A DNA stretch of 64,000 nucleotides, from assembly GCA_051883695.1 (NCBI GenBank), contig JBJEUF010000163.1, positions 25,470-89,469 on the forward strand, given 5' to 3'. Each line of letters begins with the position of its first letter. The stretch's first letter is position 1. This document shows positions 40,808-49,645 of this stretch, piece after piece. The DNA comes from UBA11524 sp051883695 (GTDB lineage Bacteria > Bacillota > Clostridia > Christensenellales > Aristaeellaceae). The notes beneath the pieces are model-generated. The model was not told where the DNA came from. It ran no database searches and saw only the letters and a list, made by a program, of their open reading frames with translations. Position numbers and translations under genes: made by a program.

Positions 40808-42460
40808 ATGAATCATCGCGAGGAGCTGCTGCGTCAGCATGACGCATATATTGAGAGCCTGCTTGCCCGGCAGATCACCGGGCCGGGAGATCCCCGCTTC
40901 GGCGGCTTCTGGACGGAGAGCTTCCATGTGGAGCCCCGGCAGAGCGGCTTTTTCCTGGGGGACATGATGGCGGCCTTCTGCACAAAGGACAGCCGGTGGT
41001 ATCTCTCCGCCCGGCTGGGCGACGCAATCCGCGCCGACCTGACCTACATGGAGCAGCATCAGCGGCCCGACGGCTGCTTCGACCTGACGCCCTGCAACTA
41101 CGCATCGCCGCCGGATACGGCCTTCATGATGAACGCGGTGCTCAATGGCTGGTGGCTGCTGGAGAAGTGCGGCGCGCCCGAGGCGGACTTCATGCGCGAG
41201 CGGGTGTACAGGCTGATTGATTCCACCTCCCGCGGCATCGCCGCCGGCGGCTTCCATACGCCCAACCACCGCTGGGCGATTGCGGCCTGCCTGCTCTCCT
41301 GCGAGAAGATCACCGGCAACTCCGCGCTTGGCGACCGGGCCAGGGAGTACCTGCGCGAGGGACTGGACATCAACCGGGACGGCGAGTTCGCCGAGCGCAG
41401 CGCGGGCAACTACAATCAGGTCAACGATGACCAGATGATCCGCCTGTATCTGGCGACGGGGGATACGGCGTATCTGGAGGCGGCGGCGCAGAATCTGGAG
41501 ATGATGTACTGCTACTTCGATCCGGACAACTCCGTCTTTACCAACAATTCCACCCGGCAGGATCTGGGCAGGAAGGTCTACTCCGAATCCTACTACATCC
41601 TGTACCTGCTGGTGGGCTGGCTGCTCGGGCGGCCTGACCTGGGCGCGATGGCCGAGTGGATCTGGCAGGACTGCCGCCGCAGGAACGTGTACCCGGGCGG
41701 CGTGGAGTGGCTGCTGCTCTTCCCGGAAATGGACGCCTATGGTGCGGATGCGCCCTTCATGAAGCCCTTTGAGCGGTATGACCGGCTGTTCCCGGCCTCC
41801 GACATCGCCCGCATCCGCGCGGGCCGCTGGAGCTGCTCATTGCTGCGGGGCAAGGCGAACTGCCTGTACTTCCAGCACGGCTCCTTCTCCATGTACATGA
41901 CCATCTACGCCAATCTGTGCGACCGGCGCAACTTTCTGGCCGACACCCTGACGCCCACCGAATCCGGGTATGAGATGAAGGCACACGCTGCGGGCTGGTA
42001 TTACCTGCCCTTCCCCGAAAAGCCGGAAACCTCCGACTGGTGGGCGATGGACAACCCGAACCGCCGCCCGAAGACGGAGGGCCTTCCGCTGGACACGACG
42101 CTTCAAATTGTCAAGCGCCCGGACGGCATTGACCTGCATATCCGTACCGAGGGCATTGATCAGCTGCCCCTGCGCATGGAGTTCTCCTTCCTGCCCGGCG
42201 GCTACGTCCGGACGGAGCACTTCCTGCAGCGGGCCAGACCGGGCGAGAGCGTCAACGTGGTGGACGGCCTGGTCGAGGCCTGCGGCCCCGGCGGCGAGTG
42301 CATCACCATCGGCCCGGCCTTTTCCGCCCATGACTTCACGGACCGCATGGGTGGCGCGTATCCCCTGTCTGACAAGCACTACACCGTCTACTTCACCGCC
42401 TATACCCCGGTGGAACGGGTGATCCGCATCCGCGCCAGACGCAAGGACCGGCATCTGTAA
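40808..42460 (+). CDS. Putative alpha-helical-barrel glycan-active enzyme
   Basis: A 550-residue soluble protein without signal peptide. Residues 1-400 show repeated helical hairpins of the (alpha/alpha)-barrel type (YLSARLGDAIRADLTYMEQHQRPDGCFDL, SPPDTAFMMNAVLNGWWLLE, HTPNHRWAIAACLLSC, YNQVNDDQMIRLYLATGD). The last 150 or so residues look like a beta-sandwich. The arrangement resembles glycoside hydrolases or polysaccharide lyases acting on uronic acids; a GH154-like assignment is possible but I cannot confirm it. Between GH105 and a sugar or peptide importer, a role in uronate oligosaccharide breakdown is likely. Confidence 0.65.
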   Translation: MNHREELLRQHDAYIESLLARQITGPGDPRFGGFWTESFHVEPRQSGFFLGDMMAAFCTKDSRWYLSARLGDAIRADLTYMEQHQRPDGCFDLTPCNYASPPDTAFMMNAVLNGWWLLEKCGAPEADFMRERVYRLIDSTSRGIAAGGFHTPNHRWAIAACLLSCEKITGNSALGDRAREYLREGLDINRDGEFAERSAGNYNQVNDDQMIRLYLATGDTAYLEAAAQNLEMMYCYFDPDNSVFTNNSTRQDLGRKVYSESYYILYLLVGWLLGRPDLGAMAEWIWQDCRRRNVYPGGVEWLLLFPEMDAYGADAPFMKPFERYDRLFPASDIARIRAGRWSCSLLRGKANCLYFQHGSFSMYMTIYANLCDRRNFLADTLTPTESGYEMKAHAAGWYYLPFPEKPETSDWWAMDNPNRRPKTEGLPLDTTLQIVKRPDGIDLHIRTEGIDQLPLRMEFSFLPGGYVRTEHFLQRARPGESVNVVDGLVEACGPGGECITIGPAFSAHDFTDRMGGAYPLSDKHYTVYFTAYTPVERVIRIRARRKDRHL

Positions 42461-42531
42461 CGCCGTCAATCCCCATATGCATCAGTCCGTGAGGGCAATC
42501 GCGGATGAGATAGAACAAGGAGGAACCAAGC

Positions 42532-44400
42532 ATGAAGAAATTCCTGTCCCTGGCACTGGCTGCGCTCATGCTCCTTGGCATGATTCCCTTCGCCTCTGCT
42601 GAAACAACCTACACCGAAGCGCCCTACTGGGCGGACAAGGGCCTGCCGGCGGTGGAAGACCGCCTGCCCCTGGAGCCCATGGTGGAGGACGCTGACTATC
42701 TGACCATCGGCACCTATGGCGGCGAGCTGCGCCGCAGCGCCGGCGGCGGCAACTGGGACGCCGGCAAGCCCATCGAGGAGGGCCTGTTCCGCTTCACGAC
42801 CCAGGGCACCGTTGAACCCAACGTCGCCAAGGGCTTTTCCGTGAATGAGGACGCCACCGTCTACACCATTTACCTGCGCGAGGGCATGAAGTGGTCCGAC
42901 GGCGAGCCCTTCACCGCGGAGGACTGCGTGTGGTTCTACAACGCCGTGTGCCTGAACAAGGTGGACGGCAAGGGCGTGCGCAACTGCCACAAGGATGCCA
43001 ACGGCAATCCCGCCGTGGTCGAGAAGGTCGATGACACCACCTTCACCGTCACCTTCGGCACCCCCAAGTACGACTTCATCGAGGCGCTGACGGTCGACCT
43101 GAAGTGGCACTACGCGCCCAAGCACATCTTCGAGGACATGGTGCAGGCCATCATCGACGGCCGCAATGACGAAGCCCTGGCCATCGGCAAGGAAATTTGC
43201 GGCACCGAGTTCTCCGACGTGGGCAAGCTGGGCAAGGAGACCCTGTACTACTTCTGGAACTACCCGGGCATCCCCACGCTGAACCCCTATGTCCTGTCCA
43301 CCGAAGCGGGCAAGAACAGCATCAAGGGCGAGTACTACGAGTACGTCCGCAATCCCTACTACTGGAAGGTCGACAAGGCCGGTCAGCAGCTGCCCTACAT
43401 CGACAAGATCGTCTATATCTCTGTTTCCAACGTGGATCAGCAGATCATGCTGCTTCTGGACGGCACCGTCGATTACCAGACCGTTGCCATGGAGAGCATC
43501 CCCACCATCCAGGAATCCGCCACCAAGATCAATATCTATGAGTGGTCCGGCAGTGACTGGGGCTCCGTGGGCTCCCAGCTGCACTTCAATCTGAACGTGG
43601 CGGACGAGCACCTGAATGCACTGTTCAACAACATTGACTTCCGCCATGGCATGTCCATCTGCGTGGATCGCGAGGAGTTCGCGTCCCTGTTCTCCGATGG
43701 CTGGCTCATGGGCGGTCAGGCCGCTCCCCAGCCCGGTCAGCTGGGCTACTCCGAGGAGTGGGCCACCAAGTGGACCGAGTATGACGTAGCTGGCGCCAAG
43801 GCCCTGTTCGAGTCCGCCGGTCTGGTCATGGGTGCTGACGGTTTCTATGACTTCGCCGATGGCACCGACTTCGTGCTGAACATCGTCTCTGTCGCCGATA
43901 ACGGCGCTGCCGAGACCTACAAGATCCTGGAGCCCTACTTCCGCGCTGCGGGCATCAAGTGCACCTTCAAGGATTCCGACCGCTCCAACATTGATAACGA
44001 CCTGCTGGGCAACGCCGTGGAGTGCATGCTCTTCCCCGTCACCGGCATCGGTGATATCTCCATCATCCTCAAGCCCAACTCCATGATTCCCGGCTACGCC
44101 ACCAACGTGGCCTGGTATGGCAGCATGGACGAGACCACCGCAACCGGCGACCTGCTGAAGCTGATCGAGCTGAAGAAGCAGCTGGATGTGACCGCCGACA
44201 CCGCCGCCCGCACCGAGATCGCGCTGCAGATGCTCAAGCTGCACGAGGACAACATGTGGACGCTGGCCTATGTCGAGGCGTCTCCCACCTACCATGCCGT
44301 GAACGCCCGCATCCATAACTTCCTGGAGGAAGGCGTCTGGTCTGATATTTACCGCGACATGGGCATCGCGCACTGCCAGTGCTGGTACATCGAGGAGTAA
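42532..44400 (+). CDS. Opp-type ABC solute-binding protein
   Basis: A 622-residue extracellular binding protein of the SBP_bac_5 (oligopeptide/nickel/oligosaccharide) family. The signal peptide runs to about residue 23 and ends in ASA. No lipobox cysteine is present, unlike most Gram-positive binding proteins, so it may be released or held some other way. Family marks are VYTIYLREGMKWSDGEPFTAEDCVWFYNA and a late FRHGMSICVDREEF. The cargo is open: family members bind peptides, but relatives in Thermotoga bind mannan and beta-glucan oligosaccharides, which fits the genes downstream. AGGAGGAA precedes the ATG. Confidence 0.88.
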   Translation: MKKFLSLALAALMLLGMIPFASAETTYTEAPYWADKGLPAVEDRLPLEPMVEDADYLTIGTYGGELRRSAGGGNWDAGKPIEEGLFRFTTQGTVEPNVAKGFSVNEDATVYTIYLREGMKWSDGEPFTAEDCVWFYNAVCLNKVDGKGVRNCHKDANGNPAVVEKVDDTTFTVTFGTPKYDFIEALTVDLKWHYAPKHIFEDMVQAIIDGRNDEALAIGKEICGTEFSDVGKLGKETLYYFWNYPGIPTLNPYVLSTEAGKNSIKGEYYEYVRNPYYWKVDKAGQQLPYIDKIVYISVSNVDQQIMLLLDGTVDYQTVAMESIPTIQESATKINIYEWSGSDWGSVGSQLHFNLNVADEHLNALFNNIDFRHGMSICVDREEFASLFSDGWLMGGQAAPQPGQLGYSEEWATKWTEYDVAGAKALFESAGLVMGADGFYDFADGTDFVLNIVSVADNGAAETYKILEPYFRAAGIKCTFKDSDRSNIDNDLLGNAVECMLFPVTGIGDISIILKPNSMIPGYATNVAWYGSMDETTATGDLLKLIELKKQLDVTADTAARTEIALQMLKLHEDNMWTLAYVEASPTYHAVNARIHNFLEEGVWSDIYRDMGIAHCQCWYIEE

Positions 44401-44420
44401 TGCTGCCATTCGTTCCGGGG

Positions 44421-44492
44421 GTGTCATTCGCACGGCGTCCTTTCCGGTCTGGCTGTGCTTGCCGGAACGGAAAGCTGCCGCGCCCGGTGGCA
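44421..44492. repeat. Decayed relative of the family-1 element
   Basis: Two blocks match the arms of the intact copies: one starting TCATTCGCACGGCG on the left and one starting GCCGGAACGGAAAGC on the right. The centre and both terminal repeats are missing. It lies 119 bp before copy B. Confidence 0.6.
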
Positions 44493-44558
44493 TAGATGGA
44501 CGAGGATCAGCAAAACCCGTTCCTGTCACGCGCAGAGCATTGATAACCTGATGTAAGG

Positions 44559-44599
44559 GTGCGGGAGGCCGCTCCGTTCCGACGGGAAGCCTCCCGCAC
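44559..44599 (+). terminator. Terminator after the binding-protein gene
   Basis: GTGCGGGAGG (44559-44568) pairs perfectly with CCTCCCGCAC (44590-44599), followed by TTCTTC. It may lower permease expression relative to the binding protein. Confidence 0.75.
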
Positions 44600-44610
44600 T
44601 TCTTCGAATC

Positions 44611-44737
44611 ATACTGATTCTCAATAAAGATGCTGCATTCGCACAGCGCCTTTTTCCAGTACGCTTCGCTTCACTCAGCTTTGCCAGAACGAAAAATTCG
44701 CTGTGCTCTGTGCAACATTTATCATGTGAATGAGTAT
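44611..44737. repeat. Family-1 inverted-repeat element, copy B (internally deleted)
   Basis: A 127-bp copy with degenerate ends (ATACTGATTCTC at left, GAATGAGTAT at right). About 35 bp of the left arm are missing relative to the copies at 13458 and 49446, so the central hairpin is lost while the right arm is complete. Confidence 0.8.
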
Positions 44738-44763
44738 CACGCCTGAAAGGATTCGAGGCCAAT

Positions 44764-46086
44764 ATGCAGAAGCTTGACAAAGCAAAAGTCGGGCAGGTGC
44801 TCCCGACGATCGTCAACCTGGCTTTCCTCATTTTCCTGGCGCTGAAACCCTGGCCGGAAGGGGCGCTGTCCGGCGCCGCGTGGCTGGTCTGCGCGACAGG
44901 CATGCTCTTTGCCGGCCTGCTTGTGCTGTACCTGGCGAAACGCGATGTGTATGACCGCATTGCTGTGTGGGCGATGCTTGGCATCACCCTGCTGTGCCTG
45001 ATCGGCGGCTTTCTGGGCAGCGCCATGTGGCTGGTGGCGCTGGGCCTGCTGGTACAGCTGATGGCCCGCTTGCGCAGGAACAGCCACGAGATGTACCGCT
45101 ATGTCAAGCGGCGCATCCTGATGTTCATCCCGACGCTCATCATCATTTCCGTCGTCATCTTCTTTGTCATCCAGCTGCCTCCGGGCGACTATGCCACCGC
45201 CTATGCCGGCGCGCTGGCGGCTGAGGGCGAGATCCTCTCTGCGGAGGAGATCGAAGCCCTTCGGCAGCAGTTCGGCCTGGACGACCCATGGCTTGTGCAG
45301 TACGGTAAATGGGTCTGGAATATCATCACCCGGGGTGACTTCGGCTACTCCTTTGAATATGGCAAGGATGTATGGGCTGTCATCATGGAACGGCTCTACC
45401 TCACCCTTGGCGTATCCTTCGTCATTTTGGTTTTCCAGTATGGCGTGTCCCTGCCCATAGGCATCTACTGCGCCAACCATCAGTACTCCGTCGGAGACTA
45501 TGTGCTTTCCTTCTTCGGCTTCATCGGTACGGCGACGCCAAACTTCCTGCTGGCCATCATCATCATGTATATCATCTATGTCAACACGGGCGAAACCAAG
45601 CTGGGTCTGTTCAGCCTCGAGATGATGCAGAACGGGATGCGCTGGGAGTATGTGCCCGAGTTCCTGGGCCGCTGTGCCATCCCGCTGATCGTTATCGGCA
45701 CCTCCGGCACCTGCGGCATCATCCGTACCGTACGCGCCCAGATGCTGGACGAGCAGGCCCGCCAGTATACCCTCTGTGCCCGGGCCAAGGGCTGCTCCGA
45801 GGCGACGATCACCTACAAGTACTGCCTGCGCGCGGCGCTCAATCCTGTGGTGTCCGGCATGTCCGGATCGCTGCGCACCATCTTCTCCGGCTCCACCGTT
45901 TCCGCCATCGTCATGAACCTTGCCATACAGGGCCCCGTGCTGCTCAAAGCCCTTCAGTCGCAGGACATGTACCTGGCCGGTACCATCGTGCTGATTCAGG
46001 CTGTCCTGGTGCTGGTGGGCACGCTGCTGAGCGATATTGCGCTTGCGTGGCTTGATCCGCGCATCCGCTTCTCGGAAAGGAGCTGA
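44764..46086 (+). CDS. Opp-type ABC permease, DppB-like, with N-terminal extension
   Basis: A 440-residue permease. Residues from about 113 on match the DppB/OppB subunit: YVKRRILMFIPTLIIISVVIFFVIQLPPGDY, the FGLDDPW loop and the coupling-helix motif ARAKGCSEATITYKYCLRAALNP. The first 110 residues add about four extra membrane segments not usual in the family. AAAGGATT precedes the ATG. It heads a four-gene run with the second permease and two ATPases. Confidence 0.88.
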   Translation: MQKLDKAKVGQVLPTIVNLAFLIFLALKPWPEGALSGAAWLVCATGMLFAGLLVLYLAKRDVYDRIAVWAMLGITLLCLIGGFLGSAMWLVALGLLVQLMARLRRNSHEMYRYVKRRILMFIPTLIIISVVIFFVIQLPPGDYATAYAGALAAEGEILSAEEIEALRQQFGLDDPWLVQYGKWVWNIITRGDFGYSFEYGKDVWAVIMERLYLTLGVSFVILVFQYGVSLPIGIYCANHQYSVGDYVLSFFGFIGTATPNFLLAIIIMYIIYVNTGETKLGLFSLEMMQNGMRWEYVPEFLGRCAIPLIVIGTSGTCGIIRTVRAQMLDEQARQYTLCARAKGCSEATITYKYCLRAALNPVVSGMSGSLRTIFSGSTVSAIVMNLAIQGPVLLKALQSQDMYLAGTIVLIQAVLVLVGTLLSDIALAWLDPRIRFSERS

Positions 46087-46090
46087 CGAG

Positions 46091-47278
46091 ATGGCACTGT
46101 TCAAGAAAAAGACGCCCCGGGACGAGTCCTATTACCTCGCTTCCCAGTGGACGCTCATGTGGCGCAAGCTGCAAAAGCACAAGCTGGCCAGATTCTCACT
46201 GATCCTGCTGGCTGTACTCTACCTCGGTGCATTGTTCGCTGATTTCATTGCCCCCTATGGTCTGGAGGAATTCGCTTCCGATTACCAGAACAAGGCGCCC
46301 ACCACCGTCCACTGGTTTGACGAGGAGGGCAACTTCAGCCGTCCCTTTGTCTACAGGCTCAAGACGGAGCGCATCCGTACCAAGGTGGATGGCAAGCTGA
46401 GCTTCACGGTGACGGTTTCTGAGGACACGAGCGAAAAGTATTACGTCGCCTTCTTCGTGGAGGGCACACCCTACAAGCTCTTTGGCTTCATCCCCTGTAA
46501 CACCCACCTCTACGGTCTGGTGGATGAGAACGGTGAGCTGCCCGTCAAGCGCGATCAGATTACCGGGGAAATCCGTACCCACACCGTCCGCATCAACATC
46601 TTTGGCGCCGATACAAACGGCGGCTGCATCTTCTCACGCATCCTCTACGGATCGCGCGTATCGCTGACCGTCCCCTTTGTGGCTGCAGCCATCTCCTTTG
46701 TGCTGGGTATCCTGCTGGGCGGCATTTCGGGCTACTTCGGCGGCTGGATTGACAATGTGATTCAGCGCATCATCGAGGTGCTCTCGGCCATTCCCTCCAT
46801 TCCCCTGTGGATGGCCCTGTCCGCCGCCATTCCGCCGAATATCTCCGTATCGGCCATGTACCTGTATATCACGATCATCCTGTCCTTCATCGGCTGGACG
46901 GGCCTGGCCCGCGTGGTGCGCGGCAAGTTCATCTCCCTGCGCAATGAGGATTTCGTCACCGCTGCCCGTCTGGCAGGCGTGAGCGACTTCAAGATCATTG
47001 TCAAGCATCTGGTGCCCGGCTTCCTGAGCTACCTGATCGTCAACCTGACGCTGGGTATTCCCGGCTCCATTCTGGGCGAGACGTCCATGAGCTATCTGGG
47101 CCTGGGCATGAAGGCGCCCGCGACCAGCTGGGGCGTGCTGCTCAAGGAGACGCAGGATCTGGTCTCCGTGGCACAGTACCCGTGGCGCATGATTCCGCTG
47201 ATTTTCGTCATCATCACCGTGCTGGCCTTCAACTTCCTGGGCGACGGCCTGCGCGACGCCGCTGATCCGTACAAGTAA
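46091..47278 (+). CDS. Opp-type ABC permease, DppC-like
   Basis: A 395-residue DppC/OppC-like permease. The N-terminal helix (RFSLILLAVLYLGALFADFIAPYG) is followed by an unusually long outer loop of about 130 residues (near 65-190) before the transport domain, which starts at SRILYGSRVSLTVPFVAAA. The coupling motif AARLAGVSDFKIIVKHLVPG is intact, as is the C-terminal GETSMSYLGLGMKAPATSWG. The start at 46091 is 4 bases after the preceding stop. Confidence 0.9.
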   Translation: MALFKKKTPRDESYYLASQWTLMWRKLQKHKLARFSLILLAVLYLGALFADFIAPYGLEEFASDYQNKAPTTVHWFDEEGNFSRPFVYRLKTERIRTKVDGKLSFTVTVSEDTSEKYYVAFFVEGTPYKLFGFIPCNTHLYGLVDENGELPVKRDQITGEIRTHTVRINIFGADTNGGCIFSRILYGSRVSLTVPFVAAAISFVLGILLGGISGYFGGWIDNVIQRIIEVLSAIPSIPLWMALSAAIPPNISVSAMYLYITIILSFIGWTGLARVVRGKFISLRNEDFVTAARLAGVSDFKIIVKHLVPGFLSYLIVNLTLGIPGSILGETSMSYLGLGMKAPATSWGVLLKETQDLVSVAQYPWRMIPLIFVIITVLAFNFLGDGLRDAADPYK

Positions 47279-47295
47279 GAAAGGAGGCCCGAAGC

Positions 47296-48327
47296 ATGAG
47301 CGAAGTGAAAAAGCCCGTCATACAGGTCAGGGATCTGCATGTGAACATCAAGATGGATGAGGGCGTCCTGACCCCGGTGCGCGGCGTGGACTTTGAAATT
47401 GATCCCGGCGAGACGCTGGGGCTGGTGGGGGAATCCGGCTGCGGCAAGTCCCTGACCAGCAAGGCCATTCTGGGCATCAACGACAAGAAATGCACCTCCA
47501 CGGGCGAGATTCTCTTTGAATCGGAGAACATGGGCGTGGTCGATCTGCTGAAGCTGCCGCCGCGCGGCAAGGAGATCCGTTCGGTCCGCGGCAAGCAGAT
47601 TTCCATGATCTTTCAGGAGCCCATGGTCGCCTTCAGCCCCATGTATACCATCGGCAATCAGATCAACGAGGCGACGCTGCTGCACATCACCAGGGACAAA
47701 AAGAAGGCGAAGGAGCTTTCCATTGAGGTGATGAAGAAGGTCGGCATCGCCAATGCCGAGAAGCGCTACGATCAGTATCCCCACGAGTTCTCCGGCGGTA
47801 TGCTGCAGCGCGCGCTGATCGCCATGGCGCTGGTGTGCAGCCCGAAGCTGCTCATCGCCGACGAGCCGACGACGGCGCTGGATGTGACCATTCAGGCGCA
47901 GATCCTGGAGCTGATGCAGGAGCTGCAGAAGGACTTCGGCATGTCCATCCTGTTCATCACCCATGATCTGGGCACGGTGGCAAAGATGTGCGACCGGGTG
48001 GCGGTGATGTATCTGGGCAGGATCGTGGAGACCGGAACGGCCCGGGAAATCTACAAGAATCCGCAGCATCCCTATACGCGCGGCCTGATGGGCTCCGTGC
48101 ACAAGATCGGCACGCTGAAGCAGGAGCGCCTGTTCTCCATTGAGGGCACCGTTCCGCTGGCGCTGAACCTGAAGCCGGGATGCGGCTTTTACGAACGCTG
48201 CACGGAACGGATCGAGGGCGTGTGCGACAGGGACGACCCGGGCAGCGTCTGCCTGGGCGGTACGCACTGCGTCGCCTGCCACCGCTGCAAGGGCGCCGGC
48301 AATGACGTGCGGAAGGAGGAAGCATAA
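47296..48327 (+). CDS. Opp-type ABC ATPase, DppD-like
   Basis: A 343-residue ATPase of the oligopeptide-type importer. Walker A is GESGCGKS, signature FSGGM, Walker B LLIADEPTTALD, and the H-loop lies in FITHD. The C-terminal oligopeptide-transporter domain carries the four-cysteine pattern (CGFYERC through GTHCVAC) known to hold an Fe-S cluster or metal in relatives. AAAGGAGGC precedes the ATG and its stop overlaps the next start (TAATG). Confidence 0.94.
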   Translation: MSEVKKPVIQVRDLHVNIKMDEGVLTPVRGVDFEIDPGETLGLVGESGCGKSLTSKAILGINDKKCTSTGEILFESENMGVVDLLKLPPRGKEIRSVRGKQISMIFQEPMVAFSPMYTIGNQINEATLLHITRDKKKAKELSIEVMKKVGIANAEKRYDQYPHEFSGGMLQRALIAMALVCSPKLLIADEPTTALDVTIQAQILELMQELQKDFGMSILFITHDLGTVAKMCDRVAVMYLGRIVETGTAREIYKNPQHPYTRGLMGSVHKIGTLKQERLFSIEGTVPLALNLKPGCGFYERCTERIEGVCDRDDPGSVCLGGTHCVACHRCKGAGNDVRKEEA

Positions 48328-49382
48328 TGGCTGAGAAATGCGAGCATCCGGAGCAGAAGCAGGAGCAGCTGGAAGACCGGCTTCCGGCGGATGTGCTGCT
48401 GTCCGTCCGCCATGTCTCCAAGACCTTCAGCTCCAAGGGCGTCAATGTCCGGGCGGTTTCCGATGTGTCCTTCGATGTGAAAAAGGGCGAAACGGTGGGC
48501 ATTGTGGGCGAATCCGGCTGCGGCAAGACGACGCTGGGACGCTGCATCGTCCGTGCCCATGACGCAAGCGAGGGCGAGGTGCTCTATCGGACGATCGACG
48601 GGCGCACGGTGGATTTCCTCCGGGTGGACAAGAAGGAAATGAAGGGGATCCGCAAGGAAATCCAGATGATCTTTCAGGATCCCTATTCCTCCCTGGATCC
48701 CCGCATGACGGTGCTGGACATCATCGCGGAGCCGATTCTGGCCAACTACCCAAAGATGCCCAAGGCGGAGCGCGAAAAGCTGGTGATGGACATCGCCGCC
48801 AAGGTGGGCCTCAACACCACCTACCTCAAGCGCTATCCGCACGCCTTCTCCGGCGGACAGCGCCAGCGCATCGGCATTGCCCGCGCGCTGATCCTCAAGC
48901 CCCAGCTGATCGTGTGCGACGAGGCGGTCTCCGCGCTGGATGTGTCCATTCAGGCGCAGATCATCAACCTCCTGCGCGACCTGCAGAAGGAGCTGAACCT
49001 GACCTACATCTTTATCAGCCATGACCTGTCCGTGGTGGAGCATATCTCCAACAAGGTGGGCGTGATGTATCTGGGGCGGCTGGTGGAGTTCGGCGAGACG
49101 GAGAAGCTCTTCTCCGGCCCGAAGCATCCCTATACCGAGGCGCTGCTGTCCGCCGTGCCCGTTGCCGACCCGGATGTGGAGATGGACCGCATTCCGCTCA
49201 GAGGTGAGATTCCCAATCCGGCGAACCCGCCCAGCGGCTGCTATTTCCATGCCCGCTGCAGCTACTGCACCGAGCGCTGCATCGCGGAAGCGCCGCAGCT
49301 GCGTGAGGTGGATGGCCGCATGGTTGCCTGCCACTGCGCGGAGGAGCTGACGCTGCGCGGCTTCGACTATTCACAGCCGTGA
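48327..49382 (+). CDS. Opp-type ABC ATPase, DppF-like
   Basis: A 351-residue ATPase pairing with the preceding one. Walker A GESGCGKTT, signature FSGGQRQR, Walker B LIVCDEAVSALD, and the C-terminal CYFHARCSYCTERC motif. An 18-residue N-terminal lead, rich in Gln and Glu, precedes the domain. It is the last gene of the importer run, with a terminator 29 bases after the stop. Confidence 0.94.
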   Translation: MAEKCEHPEQKQEQLEDRLPADVLLSVRHVSKTFSSKGVNVRAVSDVSFDVKKGETVGIVGESGCGKTTLGRCIVRAHDASEGEVLYRTIDGRTVDFLRVDKKEMKGIRKEIQMIFQDPYSSLDPRMTVLDIIAEPILANYPKMPKAEREKLVMDIAAKVGLNTTYLKRYPHAFSGGQRQRIGIARALILKPQLIVCDEAVSALDVSIQAQIINLLRDLQKELNLTYIFISHDLSVVEHISNKVGVMYLGRLVEFGETEKLFSGPKHPYTEALLSAVPVADPDVEMDRIPLRGEIPNPANPPSGCYFHARCSYCTERCIAEAPQLREVDGRMVACHCAEELTLRGFDYSQP

Positions 49383-49410
49383 GCGGCGATATATCAATCA
49401 TCATTCGGAG

Positions 49411-49440
49411 ACAGCCTGCGGGGATTCCGCGGGCTGTTTT
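49411..49440 (+). terminator. Terminator of the importer operon
   Basis: An 11-bp stem with one G-U pair (49411-49421 with 49427-49437) runs into TTTT. A family-1 repeat element begins five bases later. Confidence 0.85.
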
Positions 49441-49445
49441 GATTT

Positions 49446-49607
49446 ATACTAATTCTCAATAAAAATGTTACATTCGCACAGTGCCTTTTCCGTTCTGGCT
49501 GCGCTTCGTTCCACTCACCGTACTTCCAGTACGCCTCGCTTCACTCAGCTTTGCCAGAACGAAAAACTCACTGCGCTCGGTGCAACATTTTTAACGAGAA
49601 TTAGTAT
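49446..49607. repeat. Family-1 inverted-repeat element, copy C
   Basis: A 162-bp copy with ends ATACTAATTCTC and GAGAATTAGTAT. The centre is a clean CGTACT/AGTACG palindrome with loop TCC, and the arms pair imperfectly over most of their length. Orientation is the same as copies A, B and D. Confidence 0.87.
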
Positions 49608-49645
49608 CAGACTGTATGCGAGAGGAAGCAGCGGACGTAATCTGA

